Under the pieces are notes generated by a model. That model had not been told where the DNA came from. It did no database searches and saw nothing but the letters and a program-made list of their open reading frames with translations. The position numbers were made by a program, and so were the translations under genes. Shown one piece after another: positions 8,382 to 17,978 of a stretch of 64,000 bases of DNA. This DNA comes from Bacteroides oleiciplenus YIT 12058 (GTDB lineage: Bacteria; Bacteroidota; Bacteroidia; Bacteroidales; Bacteroidaceae), in contig NZ_JH992941.1 in NCBI RefSeq assembly GCF_000315485.1, positions 1,395,312 through 1,459,311 of the forward strand, read 5' to 3'. Every line of letters begins with the position of its first letter. Position 1 is the first letter of the stretch.

Positions 8382-11300
8382 TCAAAGAGTATTACCGTAC
8401 TTTTGCATATACTCTTTGGGTGAAATACCAAACTGCTCCTTGAAAGAGTTAGAGAAATGTGCCAGATTGTTAAAGCCGACGGAATAGGCAATATCGGATA
8501 TATTCATCCTCTTATCTTGCAGGAGTTTGGCGGCTTGCTGTATGCGAATGTTCCGGATAAAGTCGCGGGTGCTGAGGTTGGTTAACGCCTTTAATTTGCG
8601 ATACAAGTGCACACGGCTCAGTCCCACACTTTTGGCCAGCATCTCCACATCCAGTGTAGGCTCTGCCAGATTATCGTTGATGACTTTCATTATTTTCTCC
8701 ATCAGGATTTCGTCCGCAGGTTTTATATTCAGCATTTCCAGTTTCTCTTCCTGTTGCTGCATACCACTGAATTTGTTTTTTAAGAGTTTCCGGTTGGATA
8801 TCAGATTGGAAACTGTTTTCCTCAGTATTTCAACATTAAATGGCTTTACCATGTATGCATCGGCTCCGGTGTCTATACCTTCTGCATAATCTTCCGGTTT
8901 TCCTTTGGCTGTGAGTAGGATTACCGGTATGTGGTTGATATTTACGTTCTGTTTGATTTTCTTGCATAAGGTTATGCCATCCATTTCCGGCATCATGATA
9001 TCACTGATTACCAGATCGGGAGTAGTGGAGAGAATAGTACTGAGAGCCTCTTTTCCATTATTGCAGGTGATTATTTTGTAGAGGTCCTTTAATTGTTCCA
9101 CCAGATAGTCCTGAATATCTTTCTCATCTTCTACCACCAATATGTGGAAATTGGTTTTGGATTTGGTTTGCACGTTATCAGCAGGCATTTCTTTTGCTTC
9201 AAATTCCAGTTTCTCGTTGACGGGCAAAGTATGGGGGATATTTTCAAAATTTGCAGGATCCTCAAGCTCATTTGGTTTCAGATGAGAGGCTCCCAACGGT
9301 ATGCGTATAATGAAGCGGCTTCCTTTGCAGTCTTTACGGTTCTCGGCGCTGATTGTGCCATGATGGAGTTGTACCAGTGAATGAGTCAGGTGCAGACCTA
9401 TTCCGGTTCCCATATTATTATAGGTCGAACCGTTGTTTATCTGATAGAAACGATCGAAGATACGCTCTATTTTATCTTCTTCCAGTCCGATGCCCGTATC
9501 CTCTATTGTTATTTCAAAGTAATTCTTCAGTGGGCCATCGGTGTTATCACTCCCCTGCGTAAGTGTGATGCTGATTTTTCCGTTCTCGGGAGTATACTTA
9601 AATGCATTCGACAGCAGGTTCATAAGAATCTTGTCGAAGTTATTTAAGTCTATCCATACCTTTAGTAGAGAGGCTTCATGAATAAAAGCCAGCCGAATAT
9701 TTTTCTGCCGGGCTGCATATTCAAATGTCAGCGTCAGGTCGTCAATGAAGCCTACTATATCCGTTTCTCTGAATTTCATGAACATTTGCCCTTTGTCCAC
9801 CTTACGCATATCCATCAGTTGGTTCACCAGCCGCAGGATGCGCTGGGAATTGCGGTAAATCATCAGGTAGGTTTTGTTAAGTTCCGATGTTTTATTCTCC
9901 GATAGCAGTTTTTCAATTGGATTGATGATTAGCGTCATCGGGGTACGTATCTCATGGGAGATGTTGATGAAGAACTGTAGCTTGGCTTCGTTGATTTCTT
10001 CCTGATGCTTACGCTCTGTCATCTCCTGCCGTTGGCGGATACGGCTACGGATATAAATGATGATAGCCGATATCAGTAACAGGCATAATATGGAATATAT
10101 GAAGTATGCCCAACCGGACAGATACCAGGGAGGGGTAATGATGATGTCGACAGTACGTATTTCTGAGGTGTTGCCATGCTCGGTGGCGCATACTTGGAAA
10201 GTATATTTGCCGTGAGGAAGTTTGTTATAAGTTACGCGGTTATTGCCAGTTTCAGTACTTTGCCATTCTTCTCCTAACTCTTTTATTTTGTATTGGTACT
10301 TTATCTGTTGAGGATTGTCATACCTGAGAGTGGAAAACACGATACTGAACGTATTGTCCTGATGACTGAGGCGAAAAACATTCGCATCAATTACTGATGT
10401 TGTTATAATAGGTCTGTTGCCGGATAAAGTGTTTTTGTTGATAGGCTGGTTGAATACCTGGAAGTCGGTTATATAGACGTCATTCTTCCGGGGTTGTTCT
10501 ATGATTTGCTCCGGAATGAAGTAGGTGATACCATCACTTCCGCCAAAGTAGATTCCTCCGTCTTTCTCATGGAAGAAAGCACCGTGAGTGAATTCATTTC
10601 CTTGCAGTCCGTCTCCCACGTAATAGTTGATAAAACGTTGGCTTTTCCTGTCGAACTTACTTATGCCGTTGTAAGTACTAACCCATATATTCTGGTTCTT
10701 ATCTTCGCAGATTGCACAAATGATATTGTTGGGAAGGCCGTCTGACATAGTGTATCTTTGTACTTCCTGCGTCTTTTTTTCAATACGGTAAAGTCCGCTT
10801 GATGTACCTGCCCAGATGTTTCCTTTTTTATCTTCGAGAAGACTATAACCTACACTGCCCGGTACAATCTGCTCTGTTTTGCTAAAACTGTTTTGCGCCG
10901 GGTCATAGCAGGAAATTCCTTGATATCCACCTATCCATATCTGCCCATCGCGGTCGCAAAGCAGAACATTCACCCAGTTATTGCTGGGCTCGTTGACTCG
11001 CAGCCCGCTTTCCTCATTGCGGATAACATTGTATTGACGGAGAACTTTTGTATCTAAATTATAAGTATATAGTCCGTTCCCCAGTGTGGCTATGTACAAA
11101 GTACGGTGTTTGTCTTCGATGATATTCATTATCTTTTCATGCAGGAGTTGAGGGACATAGTTGCATTTACCCGTTCTCCTGTCAAACATAGCTAATCCTT
11201 TGGCATAAGCTCCCAGCCAGAGATTATGGTCTGAGTCCTGAAAGATACTCGTAATTGTATTTGAAACAGAACCGGGGAAATCTTCCGGGCGATAGTGCCT

Positions 11301-12452
11301 GATTAGTTTATGATTGGCATCCAGTTCAAAAAGGCCTTCATTATCCGCTCCTATCCATAAGTGATTGTCTGCATCCTTAAAGATGGACATGATACATCCG
11401 GAACCTATCGGATTGTTGTATAATAGCTTGTGGCCGATATACTCGAAGCGCTCCCTGTGTGCAGGCAAGAAAACAATACCTTTCTGAAATATACCCAACC
11501 ACAGATTTTGGTCTCTATCTTGCAATATACTGTGTACTTTTCCGGTACTCAGGTCAAATGGGATGGCATTGATGGGGAAATTCTCAATCCGGTGGAGTTC
11601 CGGATTGTAGGTTTTTACCCCTTTTCCGTCTGTACCAATCAGAAGCTTACCATCTATGAAAGCCAACCTTTTTATTGGCAAGTCTTGTGTGTTTTCGTAT
11701 GGAATACGTATGAACTTGTTTTTGTCTTTGTCATACAAGCATACACCTTTGGTTAGGGTACCGATGAATAAATTCCCTTTATCATCCCCCTCGATGGCTG
11801 ATATGCTGTTTTCCGGAATATCGGGATAACTGAAACGCAGTATCTCTTCGGACTTAGGATGATAGCAAACAAGTCCTTCAGTCTCCGTACTAAACCAAAG
11901 GTTTCTCTCTACATCTTCAAAGATGGCATTCAAAGTTGTTAGTTGGAGCTTGTCGTTTATCTCGTTCATCGGTTCCATTACTTTGTCGGAGAGGTTCATG
12001 CGAAAGATAGTGTCACCGGCTGTTGTTCCCCACACTTCGCCGTTGTGCAGTTCTGTGAGGCTCGTTACGTGAACTGTCCCCATCATTCCTTTCATTTTTA
12101 TGAGTTCAAAATCATCCGTTTCGGGATGATAGAGCATCAGTCCTCTCAGGCATCTTATCCATAAATTCTGGTAGCTGTCTTCGAATACAGCTCGCACATG
12201 ACTGTTTACTAAAGAAGTTGAATCATTGTCGAGATGTTTGTAGTGAGTAAAATGTATACCATCGAACTTGTTCAGCCCGAACTCGGTGGATGCCCAGATG
12301 AAACCTCTCTGATCTTGATATAAATGATTGATAAGGCTACTGCTGAGTTGCCCGTTAGCAGAGTAATAAGTTCCTGTCTGTGATATGCTTTTGGAGGGAA
12401 TAACCAGAAGTAGCATTATAAAGATGGTGTGCTTGAGTGTTTTCATATCCAT
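8382..12452 (-). CDS. Hybrid two-component system sensor-regulator (HTCS1)
   Basis: A 1356-residue inner-membrane protein combining a whole two-component system. Order: signal peptide; about fourteen Reg_prop beta-propeller repeats (25-640) in the periplasm (HLYQDQRGFIWASTEFGLNK and similar); a Y_Y_Y domain (about 670-770); a membrane segment (about 780-803); HisKA with ISHEIRTP (His about 832); HATPase (NLLSNAFKYTPENG, DTGIG); receiver with SDIMMPEMDG (Asp about 1150); and a C-terminal AraC-type HTH (LSRVHLYRKLKALTN). Such proteins bind specific oligosaccharides in the periplasm and activate the neighbouring locus. It is divergent from susC1/susD1, its most likely target. All phosphorelay and HTH motifs look intact. 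The ligand, presumably a xylan or arabinan fragment, is inferred from neighbours. Confidence 0.93.
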   Translation of the reverse strand: MDMKTLKHTIFIMLLLVIPSKSISQTGTYYSANGQLSSSLINHLYQDQRGFIWASTEFGLNKFDGIHFTHYKHLDNDSTSLVNSHVRAVFEDSYQNLWIRCLRGLMLYHPETDDFELIKMKGMMGTVHVTSLTELHNGEVWGTTAGDTIFRMNLSDKVMEPMNEINDKLQLTTLNAIFEDVERNLWFSTETEGLVCYHPKSEEILRFSYPDIPENSISAIEGDDKGNLFIGTLTKGVCLYDKDKNKFIRIPYENTQDLPIKRLAFIDGKLLIGTDGKGVKTYNPELHRIENFPINAIPFDLSTGKVHSILQDRDQNLWLGIFQKGIVFLPAHRERFEYIGHKLLYNNPIGSGCIMSIFKDADNHLWIGADNEGLFELDANHKLIRHYRPEDFPGSVSNTITSIFQDSDHNLWLGAYAKGLAMFDRRTGKCNYVPQLLHEKIMNIIEDKHRTLYIATLGNGLYTYNLDTKVLRQYNVIRNEESGLRVNEPSNNWVNVLLCDRDGQIWIGGYQGISCYDPAQNSFSKTEQIVPGSVGYSLLEDKKGNIWAGTSSGLYRIEKKTQEVQRYTMSDGLPNNIICAICEDKNQNIWVSTYNGISKFDRKSQRFINYYVGDGLQGNEFTHGAFFHEKDGGIYFGGSDGITYFIPEQIIEQPRKNDVYITDFQVFNQPINKNTLSGNRPIITTSVIDANVFRLSHQDNTFSIVFSTLRYDNPQQIKYQYKIKELGEEWQSTETGNNRVTYNKLPHGKYTFQVCATEHGNTSEIRTVDIIITPPWYLSGWAYFIYSILCLLLISAIIIYIRSRIRQRQEMTERKHQEEINEAKLQFFINISHEIRTPMTLIINPIEKLLSENKTSELNKTYLMIYRNSQRILRLVNQLMDMRKVDKGQMFMKFRETDIVGFIDDLTLTFEYAARQKNIRLAFIHEASLLKVWIDLNNFDKILMNLLSNAFKYTPENGKISITLTQGSDNTDGPLKNYFEITIEDTGIGLEEDKIERIFDRFYQINNGSTYNNMGTGIGLHLTHSLVQLHHGTISAENRKDCKGSRFIIRIPLGASHLKPNELEDPANFENIPHTLPVNEKLEFEAKEMPADNVQTKSKTNFHILVVEDEKDIQDYLVEQLKDLYKIITCNNGKEALSTILSTTPDLVISDIMMPEMDGITLCKKIKQNVNINHIPVILLTAKGKPEDYAEGIDTGADAYMVKPFNVEILRKTVSNLISNRKLLKNKFSGMQQQEEKLEMLNIKPADEILMEKIMKVINDNLAEPTLDVEMLAKSVGLSRVHLYRKLKALTNLSTRDFIRNIRIQQAAKLLQDKRMNISDIAYSVGFNNLAHFSNSFKEQFGISPKEYMQKYGNTL

Positions 12453-12480
12453 AGTATTATGATTAGTAGAGAATGTACTG

Positions 12481-12509
12481 CAAACTTACACAAAATAATC
12501 GATTTACAA
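12481..12509 (-). promoter_or_regulatory. Promoter of HTCS1
   Basis: Minus-strand TAAGTTTG (12481-12488) matches TAnnTTTG perfectly. TTG at 12507-12509 lies 18 bases upstream, close to the usual -33 spacing. The leader to the ATG at 12452 would be about 22 bases. Confidence 0.5.
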
Positions 12510-12560
12510 GCATACCCTGATGCCCTCTATCTCTGTTCTAAAGCTATTTCATGGCATGTA

Positions 12561-12629
12561 TGTAACGTTGGTATAAGGTTTTGTAACCTGGAGAAAGGTA
12601 ATGTACTTTTCATATCATATTTGTGTAAC
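12561..12629 (+). promoter_or_regulatory. Three phased TGTAAC repeats, candidate HTCS1 operator
   Basis: TGTAAC occurs at 12561-12566, 12582-12587 and 12624-12629. Spacings are 21 and 42 bases, i.e. two and four helical turns. The first two copies share a longer pattern with GG and AAGG downstream. They end 31 bases before the susC1 -7 box, where an AraC-type activator would contact polymerase. Regulator identity is inferred. Confidence 0.45.
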
Positions 12630-12660
12630 CCCATTAGAGCCTTTATTTTTCCATATAATC

Positions 12661-12668
12661 TACTTTTG
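12661..12668 (+). promoter_or_regulatory. -7 box of the susC1-susD1 operon
   Basis: TACTTTTG, a perfect TAnnTTTG. No -33 TTTG is found at the expected distance, which fits an activator-dependent promoter. The leader to the susC1 ATG at 12823 would be about 150 bases. Confidence 0.5.
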
Positions 12669-12822
12669 TAAAGTCCGAAACGGAATAGGCATTATGCCTT
12701 ATAATAAGTATGTGACTGTTTAACTTTTAATTTTAATAATATGAAGACATGAAAAAGAATCTATTTAATTATTCATTCAACTTAAATCAACAAATTGTAT
12801 CACTCATTTAATTAATGATTTT

Positions 12823-15800
12823 ATGAAAAGCACCAATCATTATTTTAAGTCCTTAGGGCTATTATTCTTATTGTGCCTGATACCATTGTGGGCATTTTCA
12901 CAAAATGTCACGGTGAAAGGCATAGTAAAAGACGCACTCGGTGAATCGGTCATCGGTGCCAGTGTGGTCGAAAAAGGTACTACCAATGGTATTATTAGCG
13001 ATATCGATGGTAACTTTACTCTCAATGTCCCCAAGAATGCAACATTAGTCATCTCTTTTGTGGGTTATCAGACTCAGGAAATACCATTGAACGGACAGAC
13101 TTCTCTGACGGTTATATTAAAAGATGATACGAAGTTACTGGATGAAGTAGTCGTTATCGGTTATGGTACGCAACGCAAAGAGGCAGTCACCGGTTCGGTA
13201 GCTTCCATGCGGGGTGATGATCTCCGGGCGGTACAAACCGGTAACATCACGAATGCCTTGCAAAATCGTGTGGCTGGTGTGGAAATGACACAGACCTCCT
13301 CTAAGCCCGGTGCCGGGATGCAAATCCGTATCCGTGGTACGCGCTCGCTCAGTGCCAGCAACGACCCCTTGATAGTGCTCGATGGCATTCCTTTTGCGGG
13401 CTCCATCAATGATATTGATCCTAACAGCATCAAGAGCCTCGATATCCTGAAGGATGCTTCGGCAACTGCTATCTATGGTTCGCGTGGTGCGAACGGTGTT
13501 ATCTTGATAACGACTGTTCGTGGAAATAAGGGACAGAAACCGCAAGTTACTTACAGTGGTTATTATGGTGTGAAGAATGCCATTGAATTCCCGATGATGA
13601 ACGGACCCGAATTTGCCCAACTGCGTGCGGATGCAGCAAGAACTATTGCAGACTTGGGAAAAAGCACTGCTCCGGTTACAAACTCCAGCGACGAATCGGA
13701 TGATGTAAATACAAACTGGCAGGATATGATGTATCGCACCGGTGTGATTACCAATCATGATGTCAGCGTAACGAAAGGTAGCGATGACGGCAATTATGCC
13801 TTTGGCGCAAGCTACTATCTTGACCAATCTCCCATTCCTACACAGCAATATAGCCGTATATCGCTACGCGCTTCCGTAGATCAAAATATCGGCAAATATG
13901 TTAAGGTGGGATTGTCGTCCAACAACAGTTACAGTTTATCAGAGGGTAGTCAGATAAATACCGGTGATGTACTTTCCAGTTCGCCGTTGGCCAATCCTTA
14001 CAACGAAGACGGCAGTCTGAAAAGAGCGGTACAGAGCGGACCAACTGATATCTATAAAGTATGGACCAAAGACCTGCTGAAAGAAGCATCGGACAAATGG
14101 ATGAGCGATAATAAATCTCTGGCTTCCTATAATAGCCTTTACGGAGAAATAAGCGCTCCCTGGGTACAAGGTTTGAAGTATCGCTTCAATCTCGGTCTGA
14201 ATGTCCGCACAACTACGGGTGGTGGTTTTACAGGAATTGGCGTGACAAGCCCAAGCGACCCCAATGCACCATCATCTGCTTCTATTAGTAACTCACTGAC
14301 TACCAACTGGGCGGTAGAAAACCTGGTGACTTATGATCGCACCTTTGCCGAAAAGCACAACATCAATGTTGTTGCGCTTTACTCTGCCGAGCAAACTCGC
14401 TATAACCGTTCGGGTGTTTCTGCGAGAGATTTTCCGGCAGACCACTTCCAATATTACGATCTGTCGAAAGCAGAAGGTGAAATAACTATAAGTCCAAATA
14501 ACCAGGGCTATTCGGAGACTGGTTTGATGTCATGGATGGGACGTGTGATGTATTCGTATGATGACAAGTACATGGCAAGTGCCACGTTTCGTGCTGATGC
14601 TTCTTCTCGTCTGGCTCCGGGGCATAAATGGCATACGTATCCTGCCGTGTCCGTTGGCTGGAACATGCATAAAGAAGGTTTTATGGAGAGTCTGACATGG
14701 CTCGACCAACTGAAATTACGCGTAGGTTATGGTGAGACTTCCAATCAGGCAGTTGATCCTTACAAAACGCTCGGATTGCTGGGCACACGCCTTTATAACT
14801 TTGGCGATCTTTATCAAACCGGTTATGTACTGTCCGAGTTGCCCAATGCAAACCTGGGATGGGAATATACTACTACGTGGAACTATGGTGTCAACTTCTC
14901 GATGTTCAATAACCGACTGAGCGGTACAATCGAATACTATTCACAGCATACAAAAGACATCCTGTTAAAGGTGAACTTGCCCAGTACTTCCGGTGTAGGC
15001 TCTTATATGGCAAATATCGGTGAAACCCAAAACAGGGGATTCGAGATTTCACTGAATGGTGTAATATTGGATAATCTGAACGGATGGACTTGGGAAGCAG
15101 GTATTAACTTCTATCACAACAAGAACAAGTTGCTGAAACTGACTTCACAAGCAGACCGTGACGAGGGTAACTGGTGGTTTGTGGGAAAACCCATTAACGT
15201 GATTTATGATTATGAGAAGATTGGCATCTGGCAAGAGAGTGAAGAAGAAATACGTAAGATTCTGGAGCCGGAAGGAAATGCCGGTATGATTAAGGTGAAA
15301 TATAACGGAAAGTATGATGAAAACGGAAAGCCCGTCAGACAAATCGGAACTGACGACCGTCAGGTCATCGAAGTGGACCCCAAGTTTCAGGGTGGTTTCA
15401 ATACTCGTGTGGCTTACAAAGGCTTCGACCTGACTGTTGTAGGTGGTTTCCAATGTGGCGGAACGTTGATTTCAACACTTTACGGTGGAACCAGCTACCT
15501 CAATCTCCTGAGCGGACGCCATGGCAACGTGAAGGTAGATTACTGGACACCTGAAAATACAGGTGCCAAGTATCCGAGGCCGGGTGGAGTTACTGCAAAC
15601 GACAATGCCAAATATGCCAATAGTATGGCTATGTTCTCCGGCTCTTATATGAAAATACGCACTATTACATTGGGTTATGATGTGCCTAAATCATTCCTGA
15701 ACCAGTTTGGTGTGAAAGGCTTGCGCCTTTATGCCACTGTGCAGAACCCGTTTGTACTATTCTCACCCTATAACAACGAAACAGGACTTGATCCCGAACC

Positions 15801-15924
15801 CAATTCTCTTGCTACCGAGAATCAGGCAATCACTACACAATACGCTAATTCAGGGTTGGCAATTGTAGGTTACAATACTCCGGCAACGCGGAACTTCCTG
15901 TTCGGTCTTAATTTATCATTCTAA
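12823..15924 (+). CDS. SusC-family TonB-dependent outer-membrane transporter (SusC1)
   Basis: A 1033-residue outer-membrane transporter that imports oligosaccharides using TonB energy. It has a signal peptide (about 1-26), a carboxypeptidase-regulatory-like domain (GIVKDALGESVIGASVVEKG, about 33-110), a TonB box region (LLDEVVVIGYGTQ), a plug domain (GVEMTQTSSKPGAGMQIRIR, VLDGIPF, DILKDASATAIYGSRGANGV), and a long beta-barrel ending in the aromatic NFLFGLNLSF. It is followed after 21 bases by susD1. It is divergent from HTCS1 and probably controlled by it through the TGTAAC sites. The substrate is probably a decorated xylan oligosaccharide, judged from surrounding enzymes only. Confidence 0.95.
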   Translation: MKSTNHYFKSLGLLFLLCLIPLWAFSQNVTVKGIVKDALGESVIGASVVEKGTTNGIISDIDGNFTLNVPKNATLVISFVGYQTQEIPLNGQTSLTVILKDDTKLLDEVVVIGYGTQRKEAVTGSVASMRGDDLRAVQTGNITNALQNRVAGVEMTQTSSKPGAGMQIRIRGTRSLSASNDPLIVLDGIPFAGSINDIDPNSIKSLDILKDASATAIYGSRGANGVILITTVRGNKGQKPQVTYSGYYGVKNAIEFPMMNGPEFAQLRADAARTIADLGKSTAPVTNSSDESDDVNTNWQDMMYRTGVITNHDVSVTKGSDDGNYAFGASYYLDQSPIPTQQYSRISLRASVDQNIGKYVKVGLSSNNSYSLSEGSQINTGDVLSSSPLANPYNEDGSLKRAVQSGPTDIYKVWTKDLLKEASDKWMSDNKSLASYNSLYGEISAPWVQGLKYRFNLGLNVRTTTGGGFTGIGVTSPSDPNAPSSASISNSLTTNWAVENLVTYDRTFAEKHNINVVALYSAEQTRYNRSGVSARDFPADHFQYYDLSKAEGEITISPNNQGYSETGLMSWMGRVMYSYDDKYMASATFRADASSRLAPGHKWHTYPAVSVGWNMHKEGFMESLTWLDQLKLRVGYGETSNQAVDPYKTLGLLGTRLYNFGDLYQTGYVLSELPNANLGWEYTTTWNYGVNFSMFNNRLSGTIEYYSQHTKDILLKVNLPSTSGVGSYMANIGETQNRGFEISLNGVILDNLNGWTWEAGINFYHNKNKLLKLTSQADRDEGNWWFVGKPINVIYDYEKIGIWQESEEEIRKILEPEGNAGMIKVKYNGKYDENGKPVRQIGTDDRQVIEVDPKFQGGFNTRVAYKGFDLTVVGGFQCGGTLISTLYGGTSYLNLLSGRHGNVKVDYWTPENTGAKYPRPGGVTANDNAKYANSMAMFSGSYMKIRTITLGYDVPKSFLNQFGVKGLRLYATVQNPFVLFSPYNNETGLDPEPNSLATENQAITTQYANSGLAIVGYNTPATRNFLFGLNLSF

Positions 15925-15945
15925 CCCTTTTAAAAAGATTAAGAT

Positions 15946-17901
15946 ATGAAAAGTATATATATAAAGTTTATTCTGGGAATCATGATTCTCTCATCTTTCC
16001 TCACAGGATGTTCGGATATTCTGAACGAGAATCCACGTAACATTTACGAGCCCGGTTTCTTTGAAACCGAACAGGGCGTGGTGGGTGGACTAACAGGCCT
16101 CTACACCAGCTTACGCAGAGTTTACGGACAACCCTACTATTACAATGCTTGTGAAACAGGTACCGACGAATATACCTACGGTTCACAAGCCGATGCAAAC
16201 TTTCAGAGTGCCGACCTGAGTATCCAGGGCAAAATACCCGATGCTGCCAACAGTCGTTTTGATGTGTTGTGGAATGTAGCTTACTCTGCCATAAACAATG
16301 CCAGCGCCATTATTGACAACGGCACGAAGGCAGGTATGCCCGAAGCTCTCACTGCCGAGGCCCGCTTTTTCCGTGCGTTCTATTATTTCCAGCTGGTGCA
16401 AGCTTTTGGCGGCGTACCTTTGGATTTGGGTGGTGGCGAACTGAAGGCCAACTCTACTCCGACGCGGGTTTCCATGCGTAATACTGTGCCCGAGGTTTAT
16501 ACCAAGGCTATTTTCCCGGACTTGCTTACAGCTATTTCAGCTTTACCTGAAACGTCACGACTGACGGGAACAGTAACCAAGAATACTGCTCGGCTCGTTC
16601 TCGCCAAGGCGTACCTCACTTATGGCTGGTGGTTGGAAAATCCGAATAATATAGATACTTATCCGGTCTGTGACCGCTCTGACCCGGATGGGAAAGACAA
16701 AGCATGGTACTTCCAGCAAGCCTACGATGTATCGCTTACGGCCATCAATGCGCCGGGCATTTACGGACTGCAACCGACGTACTATGATGTGCATGTGTTC
16801 ACCAATGACCGTAATAAGGAAATCATGCTTTATGCTGACCATACGGAAGAGAATGCATCTTACAATGAGGGTAATGTAGTTGGATGGGACGGAGCGCCAA
16901 ATGACGATACTTCTGCACAAAATCAGGCTATATGGATGGTGACATGGTATTTCCAGTCCGTACAAAGTAGCCGGACGGCAGATGCATGGAACGGAACAGG
17001 TACGTTCTTCCGCAGTGTCAGAGCCGGACAGTCGTTCAGCCGTATGTGGAGCCGCATGGCTCCCTCAATTGATGTGTTCGAAACGACCTTTGCCGATAAG
17101 ACGATTGACTCCCGCTTTGACGGTACATTTGTTTCCGCATATCCTGCTACATATAATCTGGCTGGAAGCACTGCACCGACGGTAGTTTATAATGCCAATT
17201 ACCTGCCGGTATATCCAGGCGAGGTGGCTGTTTCTTTCCTGCCGGAAGATCCGGGAAATATTGATTACAGTAACAACAATAATCAAATGGGACTTGGAAC
17301 TTTGCCGGATAGAGCAGACTACGTGATGCCTTTAACTAAGATTTCACGCGCCGTCTTCCCGGGACTCTGGAAACTGGGTGTTGCCCGTAAAGGGACTGAT
17401 TACAACGACGATAAGGCGTCAAGCACCCGTCCATTCAATATCTTAAAGTTCTCCGAGTTCTATTTCATCGCTGCCGAAGCGGTAGTGAAAGGTGCCAATG
17501 CACAAGCAGGTATGGGTGCAAGAGAATTGATAAACGTCATTCGTGCCCGCGCCGGGAAATGGAGCTTCTGTGTGGCTGAAAACGCTCCGAAGGTAGTGGA
17601 TAATAGTGCTGCAATGACAGCGGCTACACCTGCCACTATAAATATCGACTACATTCTTGCTGAGCGCAGCCGGGAGTATTTTGGTGAAGGTTTCCGTTGG
17701 TATGATCTGGCACGCACCCAGAAGTGGGAAGAGTTTGCAAGCACTTACAAAATCAGTAGCAAAGGTGGTGATAATCCGGTGACAGTACCTCGCTTTATTG
17801 AGAAATATATGTATCTGCGCCCCATTCCTACAAGTCAACTCGACAGGCTGGAGGGTGATGTGGATTATAAAAAGAATTACCAGAATCCGGGATACAATTA
17901 A
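15946..17901 (+). CDS. SusD/RagB-family surface glycan-binding lipoprotein (SusD1)
   Basis: A 651-residue lipoprotein that caps the SusC1 barrel and captures glycan at the cell surface. The lipobox is FLTGC with C22. It has the typical SusD start (NENPRNIYEPGFFETEQGVV), TPR-like helices (AEARFFRAFYYFQLVQAFGG), and the C-terminal SusD pattern (ELINVIRARAG, ILAERSREYFGEGFRWYDL, LRPIPTSQL). Somewhat longer than many SusD proteins. Gene order susC-susD and the terminator right after it show a two-gene operon with no surface-binding protein or enzyme attached; its partners must come from the flanking operons. Confidence 0.94.
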   Translation: MKSIYIKFILGIMILSSFLTGCSDILNENPRNIYEPGFFETEQGVVGGLTGLYTSLRRVYGQPYYYNACETGTDEYTYGSQADANFQSADLSIQGKIPDAANSRFDVLWNVAYSAINNASAIIDNGTKAGMPEALTAEARFFRAFYYFQLVQAFGGVPLDLGGGELKANSTPTRVSMRNTVPEVYTKAIFPDLLTAISALPETSRLTGTVTKNTARLVLAKAYLTYGWWLENPNNIDTYPVCDRSDPDGKDKAWYFQQAYDVSLTAINAPGIYGLQPTYYDVHVFTNDRNKEIMLYADHTEENASYNEGNVVGWDGAPNDDTSAQNQAIWMVTWYFQSVQSSRTADAWNGTGTFFRSVRAGQSFSRMWSRMAPSIDVFETTFADKTIDSRFDGTFVSAYPATYNLAGSTAPTVVYNANYLPVYPGEVAVSFLPEDPGNIDYSNNNNQMGLGTLPDRADYVMPLTKISRAVFPGLWKLGVARKGTDYNDDKASSTRPFNILKFSEFYFIAAEAVVKGANAQAGMGARELINVIRARAGKWSFCVAENAPKVVDNSAAMTAATPATINIDYILAERSREYFGEGFRWYDLARTQKWEEFASTYKISSKGGDNPVTVPRFIEKYMYLRPIPTSQLDRLEGDVDYKKNYQNPGYN

Positions 17902-17916
17902 TGTTAAGTAAATAAT

Positions 17917-17956
17917 AAAGCCGCAGGCAAAAGACTTAATCTTGCTTGCGGCTTTT
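17917..17956. terminator. Bidirectional terminator after susD1
   Basis: AAAGCCGCAGGCAA (17917-17930) pairs with TTGCTTGCGGCTTT (17942-17955) around an 11-base loop, with an A-run on one side and T-run on the other. It lies between the convergent susD1 and aldose epimerase genes and can serve both. Confidence 0.85.
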
Positions 17957-17978
17957 ATCATTTGTAGTTGATTTATAT

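Larger units (their letters stand above)
12453..12822. other. Divergent regulatory region between HTCS1 and susC1 (370 bases)
   Basis: No gene is visible. The region holds a minus promoter for HTCS1, a plus -7 box for susC1, three phased TGTAAC repeats, and an AT-rich leader of about 150 bases before the susC1 ATG. A short frame-like ATG near 12740 leads nowhere convincing. Confidence 0.7.
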
